DNA from: Algibacter_G agarivorans
Lineage (GTDB): Bacteria > Bacteroidota > Bacteroidia > Flavobacteriales > Flavobacteriaceae
Assembly (NCBI RefSeq): GCF_039543245.1
Contig: NZ_BAABJJ010000039.1
Location: 1 to 64,000, forward strand
Direction of reading: 5' to 3'
DNA length: 64,000 bases
This document shows, piece after piece, positions 10,241-19,134 of the stretch (position 1 is the first letter of the stretch; every line of letters starts with the position of its first letter). A program made the translations under genes and the position numbers. The notes beneath the pieces are model-generated. The model saw nothing but the letters and a program-made list of their open reading frames with translations, did not search any database and was not told the origin of the DNA.

Positions 10241-10280
10241 ACAAATAACCCTAAGAATAAGCATTCTTAGGGTTATTTGT
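10241..10280. terminator. Strong hairpin terminator downstream of clpC
   Basis: Perfect 18-bp arms (ACAAATAACCCTAAGAAT and its complement) enclose the loop AAGC, with A/T runs on both sides. It ends clpC and possibly the convergent UMF1 transporter gene. Confidence 0.85.
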
Positions 10281-10376
10281 TTTATACCAATTCTATTTTT
10301 TTAACGAGGAGGAATTTCATCCTGATTGGAAGTATCAATACTCATACATCAATCCATACAAAGCTTATACAATAAA

Positions 10377-11675
10377 TTATGCTTCAATATTTTTTTCAGG
10401 AACTCTCAACAATAAAACAATACCAATTAAAAAGAAAACAAACAGAAAAAGGATGGCATATCGCATGGATTTATATTCAGAAACAATAGCAAAAATAAGC
10501 ATACCAATAACAATACCGATTTTTTCTGCCACATCATAAAAACTAAAATAAGAGGTTGTATCCTCAGTTTCTGGTAAAAATTTTGAATATGTAGAACGCC
10601 CTAATGCTTGCACGCCTCCCATAACTAACCCAACTAACCCAGCTGCAATATAAAATTCTAATGGTGTTACCATAAAATAAGCATACACACAAAGGCACAT
10701 CCATATAAAATTAACCACTATAAGTGTTCTTATATTCCCGTATTTTGAAGATGCTCTAGATGTTAAAACCGCTCCAACGATAGCAACTAATTGAATAACC
10801 AAAATACTAACTATCAAGCCGGTAGTTTTCTCACTATCAGAGGCCCATTCAATTTCTTTTTCTCCAAAATAAACGGCCATAAGCATTATGGTTTGCACAG
10901 CCATACTAAAAACAAAAAAGGCATTTAAGTAACGTTTTAATCTCAAGTTTTGCTTTAACTGGCTCCAGACCGCTTGCAATTCCCTAAAACCATTAAAAAT
11001 GACATCTTTTGTTACTTTGTGTCCAGAAGAAACGCCTTTTGGTAAAATATAGAATGTATATTGGCTAAATAAAGCCCACCAAATACCAACAGTAATAAAT
11101 GAATATTTCATCATTTTTATAGCTCCGGCTTCATCTTCTTGACTCATTACCATAACTAAATTCACCACCAATAAAAGAACACTTCCAATATAGCCCATAG
11201 AAAATCCTTTTGCACTAATATGGTCTTGCTGCTCTTCAAAAGCGATATCTGGTAAATAGGAGTTATAAAAAACCAAACTCCCCCAATAACCAATCAATCC
11301 CATAAAATAAAACAATAAACTCAAATGAATAAAGTCTAAATCAAACCAATACAAACCAATGCAACCTGCCGAACCTAAATAGCAAAAGAACTTCATAAAA
11401 TTCTTTTTGTTACCTACATAGTCAGCAATACCAGATAAAAGTGGAGATAAAAATGCCACTACTAAAAACGTAAAAGCCGTAACAAATGATATCAAAACCT
11501 CTTGTTTCATTTGAAATCCAAATGCAGAAACCAATTCGTTTTTAGAACTAAATAAAGAAGAATAAAAAAGTGGGAATATCGAGGATGCTATTGTTAACGT
11601 ATAAACAGAATTGGCCCAATCATAAAATGCCCAAGCATTTAAAAGTTTTTTACTTCCCTTTTCATATTGACTCAT
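10377..11675 (-). CDS. UMF1-family MFS transporter (Atg22-like)
   Basis: The 432 residues form about 12 predicted transmembrane helices. The N-terminal signature WAFYDWANSVYTL is characteristic of the UMF1 (Atg22-like) branch of the major facilitator superfamily, and VMGGVQALGRSTYSKFLP near residue 360 is also typical. The yeast homologue exports amino acids from the vacuole; the bacterial substrate is unknown. The gene is monocistronic by spacing, convergent with clpC, and ends 97 bases beyond the clpC terminator. Confidence 0.85.
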   Translation of the reverse strand: MSQYEKGSKKLLNAWAFYDWANSVYTLTIASSIFPLFYSSLFSSKNELVSAFGFQMKQEVLISFVTAFTFLVVAFLSPLLSGIADYVGNKKNFMKFFCYLGSAGCIGLYWFDLDFIHLSLLFYFMGLIGYWGSLVFYNSYLPDIAFEEQQDHISAKGFSMGYIGSVLLLVVNLVMVMSQEDEAGAIKMMKYSFITVGIWWALFSQYTFYILPKGVSSGHKVTKDVIFNGFRELQAVWSQLKQNLRLKRYLNAFFVFSMAVQTIMLMAVYFGEKEIEWASDSEKTTGLIVSILVIQLVAIVGAVLTSRASSKYGNIRTLIVVNFIWMCLCVYAYFMVTPLEFYIAAGLVGLVMGGVQALGRSTYSKFLPETEDTTSYFSFYDVAEKIGIVIGMLIFAIVSEYKSMRYAILFLFVFFLIGIVLLLRVPEKNIEA

Positions 11676-11783
11676 ATAAAAATATTTAGCTATAAATAAA
11701 CTTTATCTCAAAATCATGAGACCCCAATCTTAAATGGGATTATTAAAAATATTCATTTAATCCAATGCTTGTTTTTAATAAAA

Positions 11784-11806
11784 AAGCTGCCTTTAATTGG
11801 CAGCTT
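11784..11806 (-). terminator. Terminator of the M48 lipoprotein gene
   Basis: Arms AAGCTGCC and GGCAGCTT with a 7-base loop are followed on the minus strand by TTTTTTATTA, 37 bases past the stop of the M48 gene. Confidence 0.75.
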
Positions 11807-11842
11807 ACTAAAGTAATCAAATATTTTTATTCAACTGAATAA

Positions 11843-12664
11843 TTATCTAAATGTAGTTACTCCAAACTTTTTTGCTTCAGCTTTAGCCTTAGGCGCCAAA
11901 GCTTTTAAGTTAGCAATACGTGAATCATTTGATGGGTGCGTACTTAAAATCTCTGGTGGTGCTTTCCCTCCACCGTTAGCTTTCATACGTTTCCAAAGTT
12001 CTGCAGCCTCTGCAGGATCGTAACCTGCGATAGCCATTAAATATGATCCGATTTTATCTGCTTCTGTTTCGTGACTTCTACTAAATGGCAACATAACACC
12101 TACTTGTGAACCTACTCCATAATACTGATTAAAAGCATTTCTTGATTTTTCATCCTTAATAGCTATATTCCCTGCAACAGCTCCAAACTGCTGTAACATC
12201 CCAGCACTCATGCGTTGTTGACCGTGATTAGCTAAAGCATGAGCTACCTCATGCCCCATAATAGCGGCAACTCCAGTTTCACTTTTAGCAATAGGCAAAA
12301 TACCGGTATAAAAAACTATCTTACCTCCTGGCATACACCATGCATTAACGGTTTTATCGTCTACCAAATTATACTCCCATTTATAATCATTTAAATAACC
12401 ATGATTTCCATTGGCATTTAACCAACGCTCTGCAGCTACAGCTATACGCTGTCCTACTCGAGTTATCATTTCAGCATCTTTAGTACCTGAAACGACTTTA
12501 TTTTCAGTTAGAAATTGATCGTACTGTGCAAAAGCTGTTGGAAATAATTGCGAATTTGAAACTAATGCTAAGGTTTTTTTCTGTGTAAATGGGTTTGTAG
12601 CACATGAAAAAACTAGTGCCGCAACACCAAACATTAGAAGTATATTTTTTATTTTCATCATCAT
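11843..12664 (-). CDS. M48-family metalloprotease, lipoprotein
   Basis: The 273-residue protein has a lipoprotein signal peptide ending at Cys21 (LVFSC). The zinc motif is MGHEVAHALANHG (His138, Glu139, His142), with a third ligand in the later HETEAD. It resembles the periplasmic LoiP/YcaL/BepA group that degrades misfolded outer-membrane proteins, lacking BepA's TPR part. The start could be any of the first three Met codons. It is divergent from msrB, and both would help with damage to envelope proteins, but shared regulation is only an inference. Confidence 0.88.
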   Translation of the reverse strand: MMMKIKNILLMFGVAALVFSCATNPFTQKKTLALVSNSQLFPTAFAQYDQFLTENKVVSGTKDAEMITRVGQRIAVAAERWLNANGNHGYLNDYKWEYNLVDDKTVNAWCMPGGKIVFYTGILPIAKSETGVAAIMGHEVAHALANHGQQRMSAGMLQQFGAVAGNIAIKDEKSRNAFNQYYGVGSQVGVMLPFSRSHETEADKIGSYLMAIAGYDPAEAAELWKRMKANGGGKAPPEILSTHPSNDSRIANLKALAPKAKAEAKKFGVTTFR

Positions 12665-12857
12665 AAATATTAATAGTTTTTAAAAATACAAAAATTGTAC
12701 CTTTATTGTTAGACACCTAATTCATTTATTTGTCACACCATCGTAAAAATAAAATTTCTAAACTTAAAAGTGACACTATAGCAACATTTTTTCAACATTG
12801 TATTTGTTTGTTATGTTTTATAATTACTAACGACCTATTTACTATAAAATTTATATT

Positions 12858-13340
12858 ATGAACAAGTTATTAATTGTATTTACTCTAGTTTTATTTTCTA
12901 ATTGCAATTCTTCAGCTCAAAAACAAACAAAAGAAACTCCTAAGACCTATAAAATCACCAAACCGGAAGCGGAATGGAAAGCACAATTATCCGAAGAGGA
13001 ATTTTACGTATTGAGACAAGCAGGCACCGAACGTGCATTTTCTAGCCCATTGAATAAAAATAACAATGCTGGTATTTATGTTTGTAAAGCATGTGAAACA
13101 CCACTGTTTAAAAGTGAGCATAAGTTTGATTCTGGCTCAGGCTGGCCAAGCTTTGATAGAGAAATTAAAGGTCATGTGGACTTTTCAACAGATCATGATT
13201 TAGGATATGCCAGAACTGAAGAACACTGCGCAACATGCGGTGGACACTTAGGCCATGTTTTTAATGATGGCCCAAGAAAAACAACTGGTAAACGCCATTG
13301 CATTAACGGGGTTTCATTAAAGTTTATTCCTAATAAATGA
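12858..13340 (+). CDS. msrB: Peptide-methionine (R)-S-oxide reductase, lipoprotein form
   Basis: MsrB reduces methionine-R-sulfoxide in proteins. The 160-residue product has a lipoprotein signal with Cys16 (LFSNC), so it acts in the periplasm or at the outer membrane. Zinc ligands are Cys76/Cys79 (CKAC) and Cys124/Cys127 (CATC). The catalytic Cys148 lies in KRHCINGVSL, and GSGWPSF and GHLGHVF are the family hallmarks. No MsrA gene is adjacent. It lies divergent to the M48 protease gene and before a bidirectional terminator. Confidence 0.95.
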   Translation: MNKLLIVFTLVLFSNCNSSAQKQTKETPKTYKITKPEAEWKAQLSEEEFYVLRQAGTERAFSSPLNKNNNAGIYVCKACETPLFKSEHKFDSGSGWPSFDREIKGHVDFSTDHDLGYARTEEHCATCGGHLGHVFNDGPRKTTGKRHCINGVSLKFIPNK

Positions 13341-13433
13341 AATTCAACACCAAAAGGAGATTCTAAAAAATAGAATATATAAAAATTCAGTAAGGAAAAA
13401 AGGCAGATGACATTTTATAGATGTGTAAAAAAA

Positions 13434-13460
13434 AACCTTTAATTCTTAGAATTAAAGGTT
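13434..13460. terminator. Bidirectional terminator between msrB and the NTF2-like gene
   Basis: AACCTTTAATTCT and its complement form a 13-bp stem, with an A-run on one side and a T-run on the other, between two convergent genes. Confidence 0.75.
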
Positions 13461-13481
13461 TTTTTTTGATACTATATTTAG

Positions 13482-14408
13482 TTATTTGGAATCTAACACT
13501 TTAGTACTAAAATACCCTATAGAACGTGCTATCATGCCATCATCGTTAAAATCGTGAGTGTACATGGCAGGCATAATTAGTTTTTTCTTATCAGACTTTC
13601 TAATTACTCTAAAGTTCCACCAAGATTGAATTGTCATTCCGCCTCCAATTTCATACTCCAAGCCATCTGGGTAGCCAACAACATCAATGCTCTCAACTTC
13701 AAAATTCTTATAAAAATCTTGATGAGCCGCCTTTAACTCTTCCAAGTTCATACTTTCGCCAACAGGCATCTCTAAATTACTAAAACTGGCTTTTTCATCA
13801 AAATAACTATATGCCTTTTCTAAATCCATATTTTCAAAAGCAGCCATCATTCTTCTCACTTTATTAATATACTCATGCTGATTGTATAATGTGCCATTAG
13901 TTCTTTCAGAAAAAGCCTCCCTAATATCTCTACCAACTGGATAATTATAGTTAATTGCTAATTCTATTTTATTATCGTCATTCAAACGATATAAGCTATG
14001 CATCGGCATTTCTACTTTTACACCAGTCTTATCATGAACACCTTTAAGATAATTCCATGTTTGAACCCAAGTTTTACCACCTTTATATTCAATGGCATCT
14101 GGATATGCTTCCCCATGACGGGTTAAACTTCTATAGGACAACCATTTGCTCTTGTTTTCTACCCATTTCACAAAATCCTCTTTATTAGTCCCTTTGGCAT
14201 CTTTATTTCTTGTAGTACCACTTACAGATTTGAAATCATCAGCCAAGAAAGTAGCCACTTTTTCATAGTCTCCAGCAACATCAGCTTGCTGCATAGCTTC
14301 AACTGCAACAATGGCAGGGTGTTCCTTGTAAACTGTTCCGTTTTTTTTCTTTTGAGAATACATGATAACTGTAAAAAGCATCATGAAAATAATGACTTGT
14401 TTTTTCAT
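13482..14408 (-). CDS. Secreted NTF2-like (SnoaL-type) protein
   Basis: The protein has 308 residues with a signal peptide (MKKQVIIFMMLFTVIMYSQ). The mature part appears to contain two NTF2-like alpha+beta barrels in tandem (about 25-165 and 170-305). Each has the pattern of a helix with Ala/Asp-rich sequence, then FLADDFKSVSG or YFDEKASFSN, and Trp-rich beta strands (TWVQTWNYLKG; IQSWWNFRVI). This fold may bind a small ligand or act enzymatically, but no catalytic residues can be assigned. The gene is isolated, transcribed toward msrB. The function is unknown. Confidence 0.65.
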   Translation of the reverse strand: MKKQVIIFMMLFTVIMYSQKKKNGTVYKEHPAIVAVEAMQQADVAGDYEKVATFLADDFKSVSGTTRNKDAKGTNKEDFVKWVENKSKWLSYRSLTRHGEAYPDAIEYKGGKTWVQTWNYLKGVHDKTGVKVEMPMHSLYRLNDDNKIELAINYNYPVGRDIREAFSERTNGTLYNQHEYINKVRRMMAAFENMDLEKAYSYFDEKASFSNLEMPVGESMNLEELKAAHQDFYKNFEVESIDVVGYPDGLEYEIGGGMTIQSWWNFRVIRKSDKKKLIMPAMYTHDFNDDGMIARSIGYFSTKVLDSK

Positions 14409-14537
14409 TTTAAATAAATTTTTGTTGGATTAATATTCCTAAATTTAGTTAAAATAACTGATAAATAACAAGTTAGAAACTAGTTTTTAGACAATAGCTT
14501 ATTAAAACATTAAAAATCAGGCTTTACTATAAATAAG

Positions 14538-15824
14538 CTAGCTGCGCTTATGGTTTCTTTTAAAAGGTCTAATAATTAATCGTGCTTCTCTATCAAAACG
14601 TATATAATTATAAACCCAATTAACAAAAACTACCATTCTATTTCTAAATCCTATTAAGAAAAATAGGTGCACAAACATCCAGACATACCAAGCAAAAACA
14701 CCTTGAAACTTAAACTTTTTTAAGTCCACTACAGCCTTATTTCTGCCTATTGTCGCCATAGCACCTTTGTCTTTATAGCTAAAAGGCTCCATGGGTTGTT
14801 TTTCGATAAGTTTTAAAATGTTATCACCCAATTGATGGCCTTGCTGAATGGCAGGTTGCGCCATCATTGGTAAGCCATTCGGGAATTCATCATTAGCCAT
14901 ACACGCAATATCCCCAATGGCAAAAATATGGTTAAACCCTTTTACTTGGTTAAAATCATTGACCAATAGTCTATTACCTCGAGTAATAAATTCTTCAGCT
15001 TCTAGGCCTTTTATAGTAGCCCCTTTAACGCCTGCTGCCCAAACTACGGTTGCCGATTCAAAAGTTAAATCGGTGTTTGTTGTAACCGTTTTTCCATCGT
15101 AGTTAGTGACCCTAATATTCTTCCATATATGAACACCTAACTTTTCTAAAAAATCTTCAGCTTTTGCAGACGCTTTTTCACTCATGCCTTTTAAAATACA
15201 ATCACTAGACTGGATGATATTAATTTGAGCCAAACGCGTATCTAAATCTGGGTAATCTTTTGGTAAAATCCCTTTCTTAATTTCTGCTAAAGCGCCAGCT
15301 AGCTCTACGCCTGTTGGCCCACCACCTACAATAACAAAATTCATAAGAGCATTGCGCTCATTAAAATCCGAAGTCAATAAAGCCTCCTCAAAGTTTTCAA
15401 GTATTAAACTTCTTAAATTTAAAGACTGTGGTATGGTTTTCATTGCCATACTATGCTTTTCAATTTCAGAATTACCAAAATAATTGGTTTTAGAACCCGA
15501 TGCTACAACTAAATAATCAAATTTTAAATCGCCAATATCTGTCCTTACTTTATTCTTTTTTGTGTCAATTTTATCAACATTAGCCAATCTAAAATAAAAA
15601 TTAGGAAAATCTTTAAGTATTTTTCTAATAGGATATGCTATAGAATCCGGTTCCAAACCACCTGTAGATACTTGATATAATAAAGGTTGAAACGTATGAT
15701 AATTGTTTTTATCCAGAAGCACCACTTGTACTTCTTGTTTCGACAATTTCTTGGCTAAGGCAACTCCTGCAAAACCACCACCAATAATAACAATTCGAGG
15801 ATAACTTGTTCTAGGTATGTTCAT
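14538..15824 (-). CDS. ndh: Type II NADH:quinone oxidoreductase (NDH-2)
   Basis: The start is set at MNIPRTSYPRIVIIGGGFAG, seven codons inside the longest frame, since the FAD-binding motif usually lies 10-20 residues from the start. The product has about 428 residues. It has an FAD dinucleotide motif (GGGFAG), an NADH motif (IVGGGPTGVELAG, about residue 167) and the second FAD contact in FAIGDIA. A C-terminal hydrophobic region (FAWYVWMFVHLFFLIGF) anchors it to the inner membrane. The enzyme passes electrons from NADH to menaquinone without pumping protons. It is monocistronic. Confidence 0.9.
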   Translation of the reverse strand: MNIPRTSYPRIVIIGGGFAGVALAKKLSKQEVQVVLLDKNNYHTFQPLLYQVSTGGLEPDSIAYPIRKILKDFPNFYFRLANVDKIDTKKNKVRTDIGDLKFDYLVVASGSKTNYFGNSEIEKHSMAMKTIPQSLNLRSLILENFEEALLTSDFNERNALMNFVIVGGGPTGVELAGALAEIKKGILPKDYPDLDTRLAQINIIQSSDCILKGMSEKASAKAEDFLEKLGVHIWKNIRVTNYDGKTVTTNTDLTFESATVVWAAGVKGATIKGLEAEEFITRGNRLLVNDFNQVKGFNHIFAIGDIACMANDEFPNGLPMMAQPAIQQGHQLGDNILKLIEKQPMEPFSYKDKGAMATIGRNKAVVDLKKFKFQGVFAWYVWMFVHLFFLIGFRNRMVVFVNWVYNYIRFDREARLIIRPFKRNHKRS

Positions 15825-15890
15825 AAATAATAACTTGCATTGCAAAGGTAGTACTAATTTAAAGCTAGGGCAAACACAGGATTTTCCTTT

Positions 15891-15912
15891 TTAGCCACGA
15901 ATCTGAGAATTT
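15891..15912. repeat. Dispersed intergenic repeat, TAGCCACGAATC family
   Basis: TTAGCCACGAATCTGAGAAT lies in the 273-bp space between ndh and lpd. The same TTAGCCACGAA core recurs at 46383-46441 (as an inverted pair) and 51828-51860. No coding role is apparent. Confidence 0.5.
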
Positions 15913-16097
15913 TTAAATGAAGTCTTCTTGTTCATTATTTTACTGATAAAATCTTTTAGCTTTTTTTTTAAAAATCAGTCTATTTGTGGCAAAATATACT
16001 CTGCAAAATAAAACATGAGATAGGTTCGAAAATTTAAAGCCTTCTAAATTCTTTATTCAAAATCGATTTCGTAAATTCGTACCCTAAAATTTAACAC

Positions 16098-17474
16098 ATG
16101 AGTAAATACGATATTATTGTTCTTGGAAGTGGTCCAGGTGGTTATGTTACAGCTATTAGAGCATCGCAATTGGGTTTTAAAACTGCTATTGTAGAAAAAG
16201 AAAGCCTTGGTGGTGTATGTTTAAATTGGGGTTGTATTCCAACAAAAGCGTTATTAAAATCCGCTCAAGTTTTTGAGTATCTTAAGCATGCAGAGGATTA
16301 TGGATTAAAAGTAAAGGATGCCGAACATGATTTTGATGCCGTTGTAAAACGTAGCCGTGGTGTTGCTGATGGTATGAGTAAAGGCGTTCAGTTTTTATTG
16401 AAGAAGAATAAAATTGATGTTATTAATGGTTTTGGGAAATTAAAACCTGGGAAAAAGATTGATGTTGATGGAACTGAATATAGTGCTGACAACATTATTA
16501 TAGCAACTGGAGCACGTTCTCGTGAGTTACCAAGTTTACCTCAAGACGGTAAAAAAGTAATTGGTTACAGAGAAGCGATGACTTTAGACAAACAACCTAA
16601 AAAAATGATAGTGGTTGGTTCGGGTGCTATTGGTGTTGAGTTTGCATATTTCTATAACTCTATGGGAACTGATGTTACCATTGTTGAATATTTACCCAAT
16701 GTAGTCCCTGTTGAAGATTTAGATGTATCTAAACAATTAGAAAAATCTTTTAAAAAGACCGGAATTAATATCATGACCTCTGCTGAAGTTACTAAAGTAG
16801 ATACTTCTGGAAAAGGTGTTAAAGCAACTGTAAAAACTAACAAAGGTGAAGAGGTTCTTGAAGCTGACGTTATTTTAAGTGCTGTTGGTATTAAGACAAA
16901 TATTGAAAATATTGGATTAGAAGATGTTGGTATTGTTGTAGACAGAGACAAAGTGATTGTAAATGATTTTTACCAAACCAATATCCCAGGATATTATGCC
17001 ATAGGAGATATTACTCCTGGTCCTGCTTTAGCGCATGTCGCTTCTGCGGAAGGTATTCTTTGTGTAGAAAAACTTGCAGGACAACATGTTGAGCCTTTAG
17101 ATTATGGAAACATCCCAGGGTGTACGTATTGCTCACCTGAAATTGCATCTGTTGGTTTAACTGAAAAACAAGCAAAAGATAAGGGCTTAGATATTAAAGT
17201 TGGTAAATTCCCATTCTCAGCATCTGGTAAAGCCAGTGCTGGTGGAAATAAAGATGGTTTTGTAAAGGTGATTTTTGATGCCAAATATGGTGAATGGCTA
17301 GGTTGCCACATGATTGGTGCCGGTGTTACCGATATGATAGCCGAAGCTGTTTTAGGCAGAAAACTTGAAACTACCGGTCATGAAGTATTAAAAGCCATAC
17401 ACCCTCACCCAACTATGAGTGAAGCCGTAATGGAAGCTGTTGCGGCGGCTTATGATGAAGTGATTCATTTGTAG
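16098..17474 (+). CDS. lpdA: Dihydrolipoyl dehydrogenase (E3)
   Basis: This 458-residue flavoprotein reoxidises the lipoyl groups of 2-oxoacid dehydrogenases and the glycine cleavage system, passing electrons to NAD+. The redox disulfide is Cys41-Cys46 in GGVCLNWGCIPTK; the FAD motif is GSGPGGYVTA (residues 10-19), the NAD motif GSGAIGVEF, and the catalytic pair His437/Glu442 is in HPHPTMSE. The C-terminus is complete. No E1 or E2 gene is next to it, as usual for a shared E3. A TAAATTCG element resembling a -7 box lies in the upstream region. Confidence 0.96.
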   Translation: MSKYDIIVLGSGPGGYVTAIRASQLGFKTAIVEKESLGGVCLNWGCIPTKALLKSAQVFEYLKHAEDYGLKVKDAEHDFDAVVKRSRGVADGMSKGVQFLLKKNKIDVINGFGKLKPGKKIDVDGTEYSADNIIIATGARSRELPSLPQDGKKVIGYREAMTLDKQPKKMIVVGSGAIGVEFAYFYNSMGTDVTIVEYLPNVVPVEDLDVSKQLEKSFKKTGINIMTSAEVTKVDTSGKGVKATVKTNKGEEVLEADVILSAVGIKTNIENIGLEDVGIVVDRDKVIVNDFYQTNIPGYYAIGDITPGPALAHVASAEGILCVEKLAGQHVEPLDYGNIPGCTYCSPEIASVGLTEKQAKDKGLDIKVGKFPFSASGKASAGGNKDGFVKVIFDAKYGEWLGCHMIGAGVTDMIAEAVLGRKLETTGHEVLKAIHPHPTMSEAVMEAVAAAYDEVIHL

Positions 17475-17481
17475 AAGACAA

Positions 17482-17505
17482 GCCCCCTAACCCCGGAAGG
17501 GGAAC
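17482..17505. repeat. C/G-rich dispersed palindrome (CCCCTAACCCCGGAAGGGG type)
   Basis: A G+C-rich imperfect palindrome sits in an A+T-rich spacer directly after lpdA. A second G/C-rich half-hairpin (CCCTTCGCTTTGGGG) lies at 17587-17601, just before the aroQ stop. The composition stands out from all surrounding sequence. Confidence 0.5.
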
Positions 17506-17532
17506 AGCTATACGGATAAATAAAATATTCTT

Positions 17533-17570
17533 ATAAAAAATGCGATTCAAAATTGAATCGCATTTTTTAT
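17533..17570. terminator. Bidirectional terminator between lpdA and aroQ
   Basis: ATAAAAAATGCGATTCAA is followed by its complement and a T-run, between the convergent lpdA and aroQ genes. Confidence 0.8.
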
Positions 17571-17604
17571 TTAGCCGAGTAAGAATCCCTTCGCTTTGGG
17601 GAGG

Positions 17605-18018
17605 CTAGAAACTCTGTATAGCCAACTCATAACTCTGTAACCCAAAACCTAAAATAACACCTTTAGCATTTGGCGATATAAAGGATTGATGTCTAAATTC
17701 TTCTCTATTAAAGGTGTTAGAGATATGCACTTCTACAACAGGTGTTTCTATAGCTTTTACAGCATCTCCAATACCTACTGAAGTATGCGTATATGCCGCT
17801 GCATTTAAAATGATACCATCATAAGTAAAACCAACTTCATGCAATTTATCGATAAGCTCGCCTTCTATATTAGATTGATAATAATCAATAGCCACTCCTT
17901 TATATATGTCTTTTACTTTATCCAAAAACTCAGTAAAAGATAAACTCCCGTAAATATTCGGTTCTCTTTTACCTAATAAATTTAGATTGGGGCCGTTGAT
18001 GATGATTAGTTTTTTCAT
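17605..18018 (-). CDS. aroQ: 3-dehydroquinate dehydratase, type II
   Basis: This is the third step of the shikimate pathway (3-dehydroquinate to 3-dehydroshikimate). The start is taken at MKKLIIINGPNLNLLG, the invariant N-terminus of the family; the longer frame adds nine residues that do not fit. The 137 residues include catalytic Tyr23 in REPNIYG and His98 in VEVHISN, and Arg in FRHQS. Length and motifs fit the dodecameric type II enzyme. It lies downstream of the first beta-barrel gene on the same strand, separated by that gene's terminator. Confidence 0.95.
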   Translation of the reverse strand: MKKLIIINGPNLNLLGKREPNIYGSLSFTEFLDKVKDIYKGVAIDYYQSNIEGELIDKLHEVGFTYDGIILNAAAYTHTSVGIGDAVKAIETPVVEVHISNTFNREEFRHQSFISPNAKGVILGFGLQSYELAIQSF

Positions 18019-18048
18019 AGGAGTAAATATATAAAATTTAGGCATAAA

Positions 18049-18074
18049 AAAAGGAAGCCAATTGGCTTCCTTTT
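18049..18074 (-). terminator. Terminator of beta-barrel gene copy 1
   Basis: A perfect palindrome AAAAGGAAGCCAATTGGCTT with TCCTTTT after it is followed on the minus strand by a T-run. The second beta-barrel gene has a related hairpin in the same relative place. Confidence 0.75.
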
Positions 18075-18096
18075 AAAATATCTATAATCTTAAATT

Positions 18097-18663
18097 TTAG
18101 TTAAAAAAGTATCCAACTGATATTTGAAAAACTGCGTTTTGTTGACTAAAATCACCAATACCATCATAATCCCAAATATTAGATAAACCTAAATTATATC
18201 TAGCTGCAAAGTTTAAACCACTTTCCATTTTATATCCAACTCCTAAGTTTAAACCAAAGTCAATTCCACTCATCTCATCTTTAAAGTCATCCCCATCTTC
18301 ATCTTCAGCAGAAATTAATAAGCCTACTTGTGGTCCAGCTTCAACACTAAGGCCTTCAGCTACATAATATTTTGCCATAATTGGTAAGTTAATGTAGTTT
18401 GATTTAAATTCCCCATCTCCACCATCTTCTTTAGCTCCTTGAGCAGAAAATAATAATTCTGGTTGTACTGAAAACACATCTGAGATAGCAATTTCTGCAA
18501 CTGCTCCAACATGAAATGATGTTTTAGCTTTTACACCACCTGTTTCATCTCCTGAAAAAGAGGCCATGTTTAAACCTGCTTTAGCTCCAAAAGTAACTTC
18601 TTGAGCATTTACGTTGCTCATTGCGAATACCGCAATAACTGATAATAAAAATAAATTTTTCAT
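18097..18663 (-). CDS. PorT-type outer-membrane beta-barrel protein, tandem copy 1
   Basis: The start is placed at MKNLFLLSVIAVFAMSNVNA, which gives a proper signal peptide (cut before QEVTFG) and 188 residues. The mature part is an eight-stranded beta-barrel of the porin/PorT-like (OMP_b-brl) type. It has alternating strands such as FSVQPELLFSAQG, NLPIMAKYYVAEGLSVEAGP and GLNFAARYNLGLS, ending with the aromatic residue needed for outer-membrane insertion (VGYFFN). It is clearly paralogous to the gene at 19135-19731 over its full length. The pair and the adjoining xerD remnant show that both arose by a local duplication. Function unknown. Confidence 0.8.
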   Translation of the reverse strand: MKNLFLLSVIAVFAMSNVNAQEVTFGAKAGLNMASFSGDETGGVKAKTSFHVGAVAEIAISDVFSVQPELLFSAQGAKEDGGDGEFKSNYINLPIMAKYYVAEGLSVEAGPQVGLLISAEDEDGDDFKDEMSGIDFGLNLGVGYKMESGLNFAARYNLGLSNIWDYDGIGDFSQQNAVFQISVGYFFN

Positions 18664-18885
18664 AATTAAAAATGTTTTTAGTTTGATTATCACAAATTAA
18701 AGACATTTTTCTGTAAAATACTACAAAATAAGTTGTGTTATTAACAGTTTTATTAACAAGAAAATACAACTATCTATATATCAACTATTTATAATATTTG
18801 TTATTAACATTTATTTTGAAAAATACGCAGATATACGTACTTAGAAAAGTATTTCGAGTCTTTATATTTATGTGTTTTTATTCTA

Positions 18886-19064
18886 ATGAAATGGAAAAAC
18901 GCATTAAAAGACTATCTAATGATTTTAAAGATAAAACGTCGTTTATGACAAAATTTCATTGAAAACTATTCCAGAAGCGTAAATTAGTTAATAGGTTTTC
19001 TTGAAGAAAACAATAATTAATATATCTCCAATTTAAGCAATACAACAATTTCTATTCATAGAAA
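18886..19064 (+). pseudogene. Decayed 5' fragment of xerD
   Basis: From the ATG the frame reads MKWKNALKDYLMILKIKRRL, then a TGA (18946-18948), continues in frame through IENY and a TAG (18985-18987), and ends LIGFLEEN. This follows the first 42 codons of the intact xerD (19916) without any gap. By hand count about 85 of 126 bases agree. Past codon 42 the likeness continues with small deletions up to ACAACAATTT...GAAAT (about 19064) and then disappears. It sits divergent to beta-barrel copy 1 just as xerD sits divergent to copy 2. It cannot encode a recombinase. Confidence 0.85.
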
Positions 19065-19086
19065 TTTGTTTATTATTTCTGAATAG

Positions 19087-19114
19087 AAAAAGGAAACAAA
19101 ATTGCTTCCTTTTT
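19087..19114 (-). terminator. Terminator of beta-barrel gene copy 2
   Basis: AAAAAGGAA and TTCCTTTTT arms surround an imperfect inner stem (ACAA/AATTG), 21 bases past the stop codon. It is similar in sequence to the hairpin after copy 1, consistent with duplication. Confidence 0.65.
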
Positions 19115-19134
19115 CATATTAAAAATTTAATTTA

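Noticed and set aside
10283..10300. ATACCAATTCTATTTTTTT resembling one end of the MITE-like elements
   Set aside because: Only about 12 bases match and no opposite end is found before the UMF1 gene stop, so a chance match or a worn solo end cannot be separated.
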